From Suillus spraguei (taxonomy: Eukaryota > Basidiomycota > Agaricomycetes > Boletales > Suillaceae): a stretch of DNA of 64,000 nt. The notes below the pieces were generated by a model. That model was not told the origin of the DNA and made no database searches. It worked only from the letters and a program-made list of their open reading frames with translations. The stretch is taken from assembly GCA_016800925.1 (NCBI GenBank), contig JABCPU010000016.1:186001-250000 (forward strand), written 5' to 3'. This document shows, in pieces, positions 1-11,945 of this stretch. Position numbers and translations under genes: made by a program. Each line of letters opens with the position of its first letter. Position 1 is the stretch's first letter.

Positions 1-2592
1 CTGGTATCCAAGGTCTACATTTGGTGACTTCCCCGCGCAACTATGATGAGTTCCACAACGAGGTACTAGGCTGGGTGACAACTTTAAGGAGTTATTACTT
101 TGTACAATTCAACAAAGACGTAAACGACTGACCTATTTACATAGGGGATTTGGCCGCCCTTGATTGGCTCTAGCACGGCTCGACGTAATACAGCCGCATC
201 ACAATTGACATTAATGAGATGCCAAAGGGATATTAATGAGAGAACATAACTCCAGGACATGGTGGTCGGGATGCGAAAGAGTATACTTTCATAAACCAAT
301 ATGGAGAGATCAACGGCAATAAGCCGGATGTAGCACACGAACGAAACCCGGAAGTCCCCATACAGCCCATGATGATCCTGCCAGCCTGCCTCGCCTTGGT
401 TTCTTTTGGTAATGCCGGGCACTGCCAGAGTGCTTGGTAGTGTAGAGTCAACCGCTGGGGTTCACCCTACAACACGGAAGAATATTGAAGAAAAAAGAAC
501 GGCTGTTTTGAGCTGGCACTCCGCATAATAACCATCAAAACGAACAGATGCTGTCGGTGGAAACCGAGTTTTCAATGACGATCATGTGCGAACCCGAGGA
601 TGATGACAATGAGCCACTCAACTGATTATTACTAGAATAAACGATAGGTTGTAACCATCGTCCCTTCACGACCGATAAGCAAGTCCCACTGCCTACGAGG
701 GAACATAGCGGCGCCACTATCAGCCCATGCAATACTTAGTTTGATATGAGACTAGTGACGCCGGCGAGCGGATATGAGCTATGTGTAAAACCAACTTAGG
801 TTTAAGTCAGCTCAACAAAGGGCAGATACACCTGAATGGCCTACTTTAAGAGATTTCATTTGCCACATTGAACAGGAAGGCTGCGCGATTGTTTATATCA
901 TAGCTGGTGCGTAGTGCTAGGACACGAGGCAAGCCTCGAGGGTCGTGGTATTACAGCATGCCCCAAATTGGAAAGACGATGGTATCTAGGCGCCGCTGCG
1001 TTCTCGAGCAGGGGTATGAGCGAAAATACACGGCAAAAATGACGTCGTGAGATATATGTTCAGTGCAAACGGGCTACTGATCACCGATGAGATAAGTTGA
1101 GCTGTTTGAATTGATCTGTTTTTATCTGAGATATATCAAAACCGGCGGTGAAGGATGAGATGATGATCAGGATAAGGATCATATGGATCGATGAGATGGT
1201 GAAACTGATAATCGGTTACGTGGAGAAGTCGGGTGTCGGAGGAAAACGAAGACTGTAATGAAATTGGGTAGGCATCGACGACAGGGAAGAAGACGTGTAA
1301 CAAATGCTTGGTAGTATGGATGGAGTTATAGATAACACTTCTTAAGATCAGTGCTCCTAGAATTCCACCGGCAATTCCATTTCACGGATAAAATAGTGCG
1401 TGGCAAATTTCTATATGCACTAGATGGTGGACACATGGTTTTTGACCATTTGGCAAACAAGGAAACAGTCAAGGGTTAACAGCTGATTGGACGAGGAGAA
1501 AGCAGGGGAAATACTGGAAGCACGCGTGGCGATCAGATATCGATAGTTGGATAGTGCAAGATAAAACATAAGCGGGACGCTGTCAGGTGGTGCCCATGGG
1601 GCAGGCCCAATAGCAATGTGACAAGAGAACATGCACTGTTATGCGTGATATGGGAGCCAGCCTACTGATGACTGCGTGATATGAGAAAGTCAGGAACGAC
1701 ATGCTGTATAAGTGAATTTGGATACTGGGCCGATAGTGTTGTTGAAGCATGTTGGCCCCCAGAAAGAGGATGTCTGGCGAAGTGGCCTGCCTCGTTGCTA
1801 GGCATGACTCTCGGTGACTGATCACGAATACAAAGGAAGCTCTTGCATGGAGTGGCAATGTACAATTATTGGACTGCTTGCTGGTAAGAGGGCGGCCTCG
1901 AGGCATGGTTCCGTACGGATAACTAGGATTCGGATGAAGATTTGAACCACAAGCATAACTAATTAGAGCCATAGTGACAGTCAGGGTTAACAATCTTAGG
2001 GAAGAGTTAACCCGACCTGTCGTCGCCCTGTCGTCGTAGCAGGAAAATTACGGACCCACTACGACACCTGCCTCGGCACAGCCACCGTCGGGTAACTGTG
2101 ATTGGAAGATACCCCGTGAACTGCTTTCCACAGTACCAACAACAATGGTGGACCGACTAAAAAAAATGTAAAAATTTACATTTCTACTCAAGCTCCTCTT
2201 AACGTTCCATACAGCGGAGAAACTCATTTAAACCGTTGTTCGAAACGTTGTCCTTCGTTGACTAACACAGCCTTTCTTCAATACTCGGTAGGCCTTACCA
2301 AACTCTCATCCTGTGCATGGCACTGACAGGACGCGTGTGCAATTCTCTTTATCTGTAGACTTGCCTATCAAAGGTCAATTTGAAACCTTTGACTGGGCTC
2401 CGAACGGCCATTTTAGTTGTGGCTTGGGTCACTTGTTCATATCGCGAACCCCGTAGACGCTCATTTCCTGCCTCAAGGCAATCCCCGAAGAGTCATCTCT
2501 CATACGGTCAAATATCAGATCCCAGATCTTCCCGTGGAACAATTCCCTTTTAACCATCGGTGAATCCATTTCTTTTCCCTTTCCCCCCGTCT
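1..2592. other. No recognisable gene in the left 2.6 kb
   Basis: Only short open frames (at most about 136 codons) occur on either strand and none reads like a known family or shows convincing splice-joined coding sequence. No long repeat, poly(A) tail or terminal repeat was seen. The last few hundred bases (about 2480-2592) are pyrimidine-rich, as in many fungal promoters and 5' leaders, and probably belong to the gene starting at 2593. Confidence 0.5.
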
Positions 2593-4922
2593 ATGCTTAC
2601 TGCTTCTTTTCGTCCGCCCAGCGGTGGCTGGTACACTCGTCCCCCGCCCCAAATGCAGCGCCGCGGCCGCTCACGCCAAATATCGCCAGTGGCACTAGCT
2701 AGGCAGGCATCCGAAGAACGGAGGCTACTTTTATATGTCGAGAAACAGCGAGAAGCGGAAATTGCTATACACACGAACTTCTTTGTGCCAACTCAGACAC
2801 CTCCCCAGTCGGAGAAGGCGGATCCTTCATCGACGCATCCACAGGAACAACGTTCAGATGCATCGTTGGTTCGTTCTCCTTCACACTCTACAAATTATAA
2901 GGTCGACTGTATGAAGTCGGCGGACAGATCTCCCTCGTCCACCCGCTCTTTATCCCCGACTCCTTCAGGGTCTTCAGAGTCCGCTAAGTCATCACCACCC
3001 TCTTCTATCTCCCTTGATTCGTATGATTCTCCTCCCTCGCCCCCCCGGTCACTCGAGGACCAAGTCCAGGTGGCTTATGCGTTGGATGACATCCGTCTTG
3101 CCAAGATCCTGCTTCTTAAACTTAAAGGAATCGATGTCACCTCAGACAACGATCCTCGGATAGATGAAGTCCGAGATGAGGATTTTGACATGTGCTTCGT
3201 ACCATCAGGTCCACTCAAGCTTGAGGAACCTGAATTGCTTGTTGTCCAAGAAACTCGACGGAGACAGCAACAGAAGTGGGAGGAGGCTCAGCGAAGACAA
3301 CGCTTGCGTGCGTGCGAAAGGGTTTGGGAGGAAGAGAAGCACCGCCTGCACACCGAGCGACTTAGCGCTATTCGCCGTCGGGAGGAGATTGCTGTAGAGG
3401 AAGAGCGAAGGCGGTGGCGGAGGTTAATAAGCGTCAAGAGGCAGAGCTCGCTCTCCGACAGCGTTCCGCGCGGGTGGGGTTCTCGATGGTTCAACGTCAC
3501 ATCGTATCTTACGGTAAATTGTCGCAGGCACGGCTAGAAAGGTGCTCGTCCAAACGCGACGAAGATCCATTTCAGTATAGCTTCATGCGACCCATGAATT
3601 TGAGCACAACACCACCCAAGCGTGGCCTCACATCCCCGAAACCGCTCCATGATGACACCACGCCAAAGCCTTCAGGTGGCCAGGAGCGCACAGTGTCATT
3701 CAAGGAGGTCGTGTCTTCTATGGACGGTAAGCTGTTCCCCCTCGATGCAACTGAGCGAGCGGAGGAGGCGAGGCGTATTGCAGGAATCAGTACTGTTGCC
3801 AGCCCCTCGCGGCACCACCATCATAACTCTGCGCGATCCGATTTACTGCTCAGCTTGCTTCATGTAGTTGAGTGGCAGGAAGGAGAAAGGCGAAAGGCGA
3901 AAGGCAAGGATGTGGAACGACCAGTGCAGCTTCTTGAGCAATCTCCGCTCTGCAATACTCCCACCCCTCTACTTTCGATCCCTTCAACTGACTCGATACC
4001 CCCGATGTCGCCTTCTGTTGCCACGTCTCGATCGACCTCTTGGCTGTCTTTTGGTAGTTGGCGCTCGTCGGTAACAGACATTACGTCTCCTGAAGCATCT
4101 TCACCTGTTACCGACTCGCCCAAATGCTCCATGTCATCCTTGCAACTTCCTACTCTCTATGACAGTCAGCAAGATTTGAGCCCGCGCTCCTCTTTTGTCC
4201 GTGTTTCGCTCGATGAAACACCACTATCGCCGCCCAAGGCTCAAAGACTTGCTCGGGATGTACAGTCATGTCGACCTGCTGTCGATGTCCCCTCATTAGC
4301 AGGACAATCTCGTGGGTTGGAGAACATGGGGAAGTCACTGGTTCGACAGGTCAGTCGTTCTGTCCACGGGATAGTCGATGTGGCAAAAGGACTTCAATCA
4401 GCCTATATCTCTACAACCATGTTTTCCGTTGGCATCGCTCCCTCCTACTCTTGTACATCTTCTTCACAGTCTCCGGCTAGCTCCTCCAAGAGAAGGAGTT
4501 TCCGACCCTACGGCTATCGTGCTCGTCCAGATGACGTGAAGAAATTTACCTCTCTCGCCATATCATCACCAGCAACCACCGAGCCCGAGCCCATCCATTT
4601 TATTCCCCTTGTATCTCCTTTCCCACCGTGTGCTGGGTTAGTTGTGCATCGCTCGGTGACATCTCACCCCGTCATCACCCCCTCGCCTCTTCGCCCTCGC
4701 ACTCCACCCACTTCGCTTGCTTACCGCATGCGCCCCGTCGCGAACCCCGAAACTCTCCGTTTACGCGCACTCCAGAATCTCATGTGTTTACGGGGCAAAG
4801 AATGGGAAGGCCGTGGACGAGAAGGCGGACTTGGCTGTGGCAAAGAGCGTTTACTTGGTGTTGCCTTTGAGGGCCGGGGACCGAGCGCCCTCGGATGCGA
4901 GATACGCTTCGTCGTCGCATGA
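2593..4922 (+). CDS. Uncharacterised Ser/Pro-rich protein with central coiled coil (one apparent frame break)
   Basis: I do not recognise the family. The first ATG in frame is at 2593 (MLTASFRPPSGGWY). The protein opens with a low-complexity Ser/Pro region, then a highly charged Arg/Glu-rich helix (about 3240-3480, with strings such as EEERRRWRR) that looks like a coiled coil, then a long Ser/Pro-rich tail ending at 4922. The charged helix is split between two frames. The first frame carries it to about 3420, and the next frame continues the same character (EVNKRQEAELALRQRS) and stays open to 4922. No GT..AG intron of plausible size joins them, so a single missing base near 3411-3422 is the simplest explanation, either an assembly error or a real lesion. 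The low-complexity ends suggest a scaffold or regulatory protein, but no catalytic domain is visible and no function is assigned. Confidence 0.6.
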
Positions 4923-6146
4923 TGACTTTCCTCCTGGGGTGGGTCGGTGGTATCTGGACTTTATAATCAGTTTATGCGCTGTTTAATCCTAATCATTGGA
5001 ACGGGCCCTTCCATTTTAGTTTTATAGGAGTGGTGGTGATGATGATGATGATTTAGGTGGCCCATGTGTTGTCTGTATCTATAGAATGGTTTTTAACTGA
5101 CGATACCCTCGCACGACGAGCACGTACATATGATTTTTCTTTCACTCTTGTTCATATATACCTGACCAGCGCTTTTTGCAGTTGCGATATCCCATCCATC
5201 TAGAATTACCATTTTCCTCGTTTTGCGATTCCCCCTACGTATTTCGTATCTGCTATGCCATAAATGATGAAGAGACGATTGAATGCAATTTTCATAGCAT
5301 ACTCTAACCGAATTCACTCTTTAAGTATTAGGAGGTGAAACACAATCTCGGTCTCGGGTCTTTGACTGCCCGGCTCCTTCAACAGGGTTCGCCTATCATA
5401 CCGGGGAGGATGATGTACATTTACCGACGACCGTGCACCACGCATGCACATATTTACGTAGCTGTATCTGACTGGCCGCCATGGGGCGCTACTCGAAGGA
5501 CATCCCTGACCAAGTCATGTGAATCTAAGCAGGTGCAATGTTGGGTTGCTTCTAAGCCTATCGGTTGTCCAGGGAAGTTGCACAGATCACTATTCGGCTG
5601 TAAGCGATGTGCGTGATGCTCTGCTGTCCATATACGGTCGTGCACAAAGAGCCATAGTAAATTTGTATTGGTGAGTCCAGTGTGAAATGGCTGTTCTCGC
5701 GGGCACGGTTCATTGTGAAATAGGAAGATTAGCACCCGTGCCATGGGCCAGGGAACGTGTCCCTTTCACCTGTTTATACTAGTGGCGATATGGTGACAGG
5801 TGAAAGGTAGATAATTTTAAAACCTTGATCATAGCAAGCCACTAGAAGGAACCTCTACCATTCGAGACATTGTTGTTGTGAACAACCTGTCCTGCCAGTA
5901 GCCACCCTCCAAAAGCCTCCAAAGTTAATCCGACAGATAGGTGATCGCAGTGAAATTCACTTATTCTCGGTGGCGATGTGGTTGTCCGACATTTGCAAAT
6001 TGCACGTTCGAAGTTTACAATTCCAGAGCAACGCAGTGCAGTTCATATGTCATTGAAAGACATTGCAGTAAGCGGAGTACTGTCAAAGCAAGAAGGGTAT
6101 CAAGAGTCTAGGGATACAACACCGCAACGAAACGAACTACCGCGAA
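4923..6146. other. Intergenic region between convergent genes
   Basis: This 1.2-kb space lies between the 3' ends of the 2.6-4.9 kb gene and the SIKE-like gene. It holds a short GGT/GAT trinucleotide run (about 5030-5053). Remaining open frames are short and unsupported. No RNA gene or transposon end was recognised. Confidence 0.5.
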
Positions 6147-7481
6147 TTAATGGTTGAAATCCGTTATATTTGGCGACGTCCAACGGTCAAGTTTAGACGG
6201 TGTCGACTGCGCCCAACCCACGCTTGAGCCCACGCTTACCGGCGGCGCGGGCCCAGGATTTGGCGAGAATAGATTTGCGGGTCGTCGCATGGTCTTGGCG
6301 TACGGAAGTTGATTGGAGTATATGGGATCTTGCATGCGCAAACCGCTACCGAGTTGAGGAGGAGGTTGCGGCTGAATCCGTTGTTGTGTTTGCGGTCGTT
6401 GAGGTTGCGGGGGAGGGGGGAGGGGTTGGGGTTGCTGTTGAGGCTGCGACTCCCATCCACTCCAAGGGTTGCTTTCCCGCTCTTGTGGCATCTCAATGTC
6501 AAACGTCCACGAGCTCATACGCGAACCAGAAGAAGACGATCCACTCCGCAGCCGAGATGCGACGGAAAGTGGTGTCGAAATTCGACTACTCTCTTCTCGC
6601 TCGAGATCAAGTGTAATGCCCCTTTCGCTCAAGGAGGCGGAGTCGATGCCTAGCATCTTGCGTAGTTCCTCATTCTCCTTTTCCAGACGGGAAATTTCAA
6701 TTTCGCGCTCCAACGCCCAATCATCCCTAATCTCGGATTCTGCTTGTTGGTCTAATGTTTTGAGAAGAGCGGTGATGTCGATCGGGGAGTCTTGTGTACC
6801 ATCATCGTTTCTTTCGGGCTCTTCGCCAGACATGCAACGATGCAATGCACGGAGGGTGTGAGCAAGGCGCTGAAGGCCTACTGCGGTCTTAGTTTCGGAA
6901 GTTAGGTCCGTATACTGGTTCTGGGAGTCACATGCCAGGAGTAAGCCTTCATAATGACGCGTCAGGGTAAGTTCGTGTTGCTGAGCTGCTAACTAGATTC
7001 GAAGGACGTTATCATCAGAAAGTTGACAATGGGGTGTCAGACGTACCGCATGATTGCGGAATTTGGACATAATGGTTTCCATAGTGCTTTCATATTCCTT
7101 GAGAAGGATACTGAATTGCTTGTTCTCGTGAAGTAGGGTTTGGTTTTCTATAATGAATTGGGCATTCATGCGCTCTAATTCGGAGTCGAAAATCTCTGCG
7201 AACAAGGTTTAGCCCTGCTGCGGATGGACGACGTGAATGAAAGCAGACCTTTCGAAATGTCGGTATTAAACCGCCTCAAAGCAAAGCCTGAGCTAGCGTG
7301 CACAGCCTGGTCCTAGTGAAAAAATGTGAAAGGAACGGATATTAGCAGTGACAGGACTCACTTTTATTGAAGCAGCTTGTGAATGTATTGCATTTGATAT
7401 CTTCTGGTTATGAGCAAGCTGGTCGCTGAGCTCGTGAATGAGTAGCCATGCGCGCAGAATGTCGTTATCCATATGGATCAT
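6147..7481 (-). CDS. SIKE/FGFR1OP2-family protein, probable STRIPAK complex subunit
   Basis: Four exons read by eye: 7481-7362, 7312-7249, 7195-7047 and 6980-6147. They join in frame to about 388 residues, starting [12 protein letters not shown]. Two blocks match the animal SIKE1/FGFR1OP2 family: a middle helix ending in [14 protein letters not shown] (animal form LELIMSKYRKQ), and a C-terminal helix [19 protein letters not shown] (animal form LENKELRELLSISSESL). The first ~230 residues are predicted coiled coil, as in the family. The rest is a Gln/Pro-rich low-complexity tail longer than in animals. SIKE-type proteins are accessory subunits of the STRIPAK phosphatase-kinase complex, which in filamentous fungi (SCI1 in Sordaria) acts in hyphal fusion and fruiting. 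That role is inferred from family membership. It is transcribed divergently from the gene at 7982. Confidence 0.75.
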
Positions 7482-7981
7482 GTTCGAGAGCACCTTTGAA
7501 GATATACGTCGTTCCCAAATAGGAAGGAATGACAAAGTACACCGTGCGTTTGAACTTTTGATCAGTTCAGCTCAATGTTTGCCGCAGTTCAAGGGAGTCC
7601 TGAGTTGCTGTGGAATTAGGATTGAATTGAGGGGACCGTTGTCTCACCGACCTAACAAAAATTTGTGAGCATGGGTTGCGGGTGAGAGGTCGTGGGAAAG
7701 TATGTTAGAGGCCACTTTGCGACTTAACGATGCGCTTCTCTCCTATAGTCATCCTGCATCATCGTCAGCCTTTTGTATAACATCAAACTGAAACGCTCGC
7801 TTCTTCAATATCGATAATCAATTGGGAAACAACTGGCGATTATATCACTGTTTATCTCAATAACTTCGGCAATTTCGACTTTACATTTATTGTCGCTAAT
7901 CACCCTCTTATTCGGCTTTCTCGACCTTCGCCATTTTTTTTCATTACGACTTCAGTCTCCGGTCACATTCACGTTTTAAAC
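7482..7981. promoter_or_regulatory. Shared divergent promoter region
   Basis: This 500-bp space separates the start codons of the SIKE-like gene (-) and the RRM-like gene (+), so it should hold both promoters. It contains T/C-rich stretches near 7880-7960 just before the + start, as is common in fungal leaders. No specific factor site is claimed. Confidence 0.45.
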
Positions 7982-8845
7982 ATGGCATCTGCCTCAACAT
8001 CTGGTCTATCGGCGTCAGTCACGCGCATTTTGTCTTTGACAGGCTTTGCGAAGGAGCTCAAGACCAAAGATATTCAATCTGCATTTTCGGAATGGGAGAA
8101 TATTGGCGGAGGGTTTAAGATCAAATGGAGAGACGATACGAGCCTCTTGATCGTTTTCCAAGATGCTTCAGTTGGTAAGCATTAACTGTCTCATAGAACA
8201 GTGTCTTATCAACTTATTTCCACGTGTTTAACAGCAAAACGAGCGTATCTCCATACGCTCGCGTTCCCTCCTGCTATCCTTACTACCGGCAGTTCCGCCA
8301 CCATCAAACCGTATGATGGACCTGACGCCCAAACTGTCATTCAGACTGTAAATACTCGTGGCCACACAAGCAATATTTCTCGCGGCCACAATCTGCGCGC
8401 CGCCTCTATTTCTGTTTTCCCCAGCCGCAGTGCCAATACTAGTCAGAACAGCAATGTCTTACGCAACGGAAACGGCCAGAATGGGAACGTGTTGAATACT
8501 ACTATTTCGGAGCATTCACCTAGGCTCACCAACGGGCGTGAGCCTTCTCCAACCCTTCCGAGCCTTCCTTCTCACCCATCTCTAAATGACCTCATAAATT
8601 CAGCCGTGTCACATGATGATCCTGCTATTCTTCATGCGGAAGGTCCACCAAAGATTGGAGATCCAGGGAAGAGAATGTTAGGTGCCGCATTGGGTGTGAG
8701 ACACCCTGCACTGGGACCGCGGGTCATTAATGGAAGCCATGTCACGGGAGGTGCAAGTCCCGGCACTAGCCCCAGGGGCAGTGGACTTGATTCCACCATG
8801 AGGGACATACAAAGGGCAATGGGAGGGCTGCATGTCGCCGAGTGA
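7982..8845 (+). CDS. Small RRM-like protein with disordered tail
   Basis: Two exons, 7982-8174 and 8235-8845, are joined by a 60-bp GT..AG intron and give about 267 residues. The first ~80 residues have the pattern of a degenerate RRM: TGFAKELKTKDIQSAFSEW, then GGFKIKWRDDTSLLIVFQD, then VAKRAYLHTL. This resembles the RRM-like module of R3HCC1/R3HCC1L-type proteins (FKTxDL...GFxIKWVDDTHALxVF). The remainder is Ser/Asn/Gly-rich and probably disordered, with a short C-terminal helix RDIQRAMGGLHVAE that may be a binding motif. RNA binding is inferred, and no R3H domain is seen. The ATG is preceded by a pyrimidine-rich leader and is the only in-frame start before the domain. Confidence 0.6.
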
Positions 8846-10281
8846 CTAATACGCCATGTCTAAGGATGTGGTCTTCGGATCCGCATCGTGGTATTTCAAT
8901 GGAGTACGTGTAATGGCTGATACACATCCCTTGATGGATAATTGGAGGTTTTCATATTTTTCTGTTTCTTTGTGCTATTAATTCCTGCATTACTCGTGTT
9001 ACGATACGTAGTCCCTCGTTTTCGAATGTTTTTGTGTAAACCCACCAATTATTACACATTCTAGTGCCGCCTGGGCAGCTAACGAGGATATTATAATTAG
9101 TGATAAAAACAGCGGGTCTGTGTCCGCAGTTCCATTGGTTCCTGAAAGTTAGAACACCCGTCGTCAACCCCCACACACCATCATAGACCCTACTGCCGAC
9201 CTCGTTGCCCGTGCATGGTCATGGCAGGATTATGATTTTGGCAGTGCTACTACCTGTGACACGACATGATCGCTGCCAATCCCAAAACTAATTGTTATGG
9301 AGCTAGCACAGCTCTAGCCAGCTATGCTAACTGTTTTAGATCGCTGATGAGGCTCCGTGCTGAATGATCACGCGCAGTTTCAGCGATAACGCACCATCTG
9401 TTACGACATCACGGAGAACCTACATGGCATCTTGGCTCATCTTGGGTGGCAGCATCATGAGGTGGTTTCATCAGATCAAGATGAAGAAGATTGAATTTCA
9501 TGGAAACAGCTTAAGGTTCCTTATTCGGCCAGCTGTGGACAACCTTGATTGATAATTCACAAGCGCATCTTGTTACGAACGCATACACGACACGGGCCTT
9601 CAATGACAAATCTCAGAGGCCGCCCGGGAAGGAAGTAATGCCAAATGTGTGGTACAATGCCTTGTAGCTATTGACGGCTGCCACTAGTCAGCCAAGGTTT
9701 CATGGCGCTGTCAATAACACGAGGCTCAGGTGCGTCTTTCTCCCACAATCAGAGCAACTCTTTATCCGGTTCTCAAGCCAACTCCTTGTAGACACGGTCA
9801 ACTGGTCAGTGACCTTGCTGCCGTAGCCAATACATGCGGTCTTCTCCCTTACCGGTGATTTTCCTGATATATCACATGGCTTGATGCCTTTGTCGCCAAT
9901 TCACTTCCGCGTCCATTCTTGCCCCATCACTTAGTACTGATTTCAACGTGTTCAAAAGCCACCTTACCCCCGATTGCGTTGTTTGCTATCGGTGAATTAC
10001 GGGACTGATCAATGGAAGTAACGCAGTCCAAAGTGTTAATCATTCGAGACCCTATACAAACAATTGTAACCGACTTAGCGATGCGGGCCTGGTTTTTAAT
10101 CGCCTGTCTTCCAATTTGATACGTTACTGACATCCCAGCATTTCTATTTGTGTTCTTTGACATCCAGATTTTGACCCTTCTTTACGGCTGATCTTGGGGT
10201 ATATGATCTCCGAATCGATTTCCGCGCGCAGCTTTCGTTGCTCCATCATACACTGAATGTGACTTCCCTCATTATCCAGAC
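8846..10281. other. Intergenic region, no gene seen
   Basis: About 1.4 kb lies between two + strand genes. Open frames are under 110 codons and do not resemble proteins I know. The segment should contain the terminator of the RRM-like gene and the promoter of the gene at 10282. No repeats of note were seen. Confidence 0.45.
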
Positions 10282-11520
10282 ATGCAGCCATACATATATT
10301 GCCATCCTGAGTTTCAGTCCCCTCATACACACATAATGAGTCCCTACATTCACTCCCACTCCCCCGATAGTGCATATTCTTCCGATGGCTTGTACTCCCC
10401 TCCCGAACATTACCAACAGAAGTACGAGTCCTCCGAGACCGTACCAAGGTTCAACTCGTGGTCAGCCTATAATCATATTTCAAGCCTTTTACGTGCTTCG
10501 CACCATGTTCCATCCATCAACCCTAAAGTTACAATTCTAACGACACAACCATCACTCTCCTCCGACGTTAACACCCCTTCGTCTGCATCGACGCAGTCAT
10601 TACAGACACCGTCCTCGCCCTTTGTCCATGAGTACCCCGACACTCGGGAAGACATGGATTTTGATGAATCTGACTCCGAAGATGAGGACGCCGATTCGGA
10701 CATTGAGGAGATGGACGGTATCGAAGAAGAAACCATGCCAATTTACGGCGTAGCCGTGTCCCAAGTGATGAAATCCACCTCTTCGCTCGAAGGCGCGCTG
10801 GGAGACGGTTCACGATCATCTGGCCCTTGGTGGCCGCAGCCATCATCGTCATATATACTTTCAGACCGGCGAATGTCCGTGTCTGCACCCGGATATCCCA
10901 TCTCGTCTCATCGACAAATACCCTCCCATGCACAACGACGGCAGGACAGTGATACGTACTCCCCAAGATCTCATAATGATTCGTTACCAGCATCACCTTC
11001 ATACCCTCATCACAGCTCTTCATATACCCACGACAGTTCGAATTCCATGACTGCATTGTTCGCACCCACTTCCGCATTGTACCAAAATTTGTCATCATCT
11101 TCTCTGGCCGATGCAATTCCGCCTGGCCTTACACCTGGAGCAACGCGACATTCATCCACCCGTCTGCCCATTATGCAACCACAACCAATCCGCCCAATCC
11201 CCCCCATTCCTTTGGACGAGTTAGCATCGTCCGCTGCCGAGGTTGATGAGTCTGTCTTTCCAAACGAAGGCATCCGTAGATCCCGGGAGCGGAGTCTTTC
11301 ACCTCTTCCACTTCTTTGCCAACCAGTCTCTGATGCCGTGAGGTATCAATTGAGCGCAAACCTTAGGAACGCTCAGGGTGACGGGGAGTCATATGATCAC
11401 CAGATTACGGCGGAGCCGTCACCTCATCATTTCAACTCAGCCTACCCCCGAAACTGTTCAGGAGCTACGCACACTCCAATGTGTACTTGCAGGCGTGACA
11501 GGAAAATGAGTAGGCGGTGA
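10282..11520 (+). CDS. Uncharacterised Ser/Pro/His-rich protein with acidic patch
   Basis: A single 412-codon open frame without an intron. The family is not recognised. It begins MQPYIYCHPEFQSPHTHIM; a second ATG 15-20 codons downstream could be the real start. The N-terminal third is Ser/Tyr/His-rich. A strongly acidic patch follows at about residues 125-152 (MDFDESDSEDEDADSDIEEM), and Ser/Pro-rich low complexity continues to a short basic, Cys-containing end (MCTCRRDRKMSRR). An acidic patch in a disordered Ser-rich protein would suit a transcriptional regulator, but there is no DNA-binding domain. It faces the homeodomain-like gene tail to tail. Confidence 0.5.
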   Translation: MQPYIYCHPEFQSPHTHIMSPYIHSHSPDSAYSSDGLYSPPEHYQQKYESSETVPRFNSWSAYNHISSLLRASHHVPSINPKVTILTTQPSLSSDVNTPSSASTQSLQTPSSPFVHEYPDTREDMDFDESDSEDEDADSDIEEMDGIEEETMPIYGVAVSQVMKSTSSLEGALGDGSRSSGPWWPQPSSSYILSDRRMSVSAPGYPISSHRQIPSHAQRRQDSDTYSPRSHNDSLPASPSYPHHSSSYTHDSSNSMTALFAPTSALYQNLSSSSLADAIPPGLTPGATRHSSTRLPIMQPQPIRPIPPIPLDELASSAAEVDESVFPNEGIRRSRERSLSPLPLLCQPVSDAVRYQLSANLRNAQGDGESYDHQITAEPSPHHFNSAYPRNCSGATHTPMCTCRRDRKMSRR

Positions 11521-11945
11521 ATTTTTTTTTATCCATCCATGTCGGGTTTTACTTGGACATTTTGATCTGGTCTACTTGATAAACTATATAATTGAAACGG
11601 GTATAGTTTATTGCATGTCTTCATTTCATTCGGGGCTCGTTAATAGTTACTTAACCTGGTGATATTGACAAACAAAACGTGAATAAGTAAACCAAAATGG
11701 GGATGAAAACAACAGGGAAAACTTTTAATTATTATTATCGTACCGTAAATATGAAACCGTGTTTAGGATCTGGGAATCCAAAGACAAGCCGTGCGATGGT
11801 ATGGGAAATCAGGGGTTCGCACCGGCCTAAGTCAAAAGTGGAACTGCTGTCAAATAAACATGAAACGTTTGCTATATCAATCAATAGATAAGTTGTGTGC
11901 ACTGGATCAGGATATAAGTCGGATTTGACTTGCCGGCCAAATTTG
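11521..11945. other. Convergent intergenic space (terminators)
   Basis: This AT-rich 425-bp stretch between two genes that point at each other starts with a run of T just after the stop at 11520. It should contain both 3' ends. No other feature is visible. Confidence 0.45.

Noticed and set aside
1420..1993. A 136-codon minus-strand frame and neighbours in the left end
   Set aside because: Composition is random-like, there is no family resemblance, and no splice-joined extension was found.
10568..11116. A 182-codon minus-strand frame opposite the 10282-11520 gene
   Set aside because: It is the antisense shadow of a Ser/Pro-rich coding region, with codon-biased mirror composition and no independent evidence.
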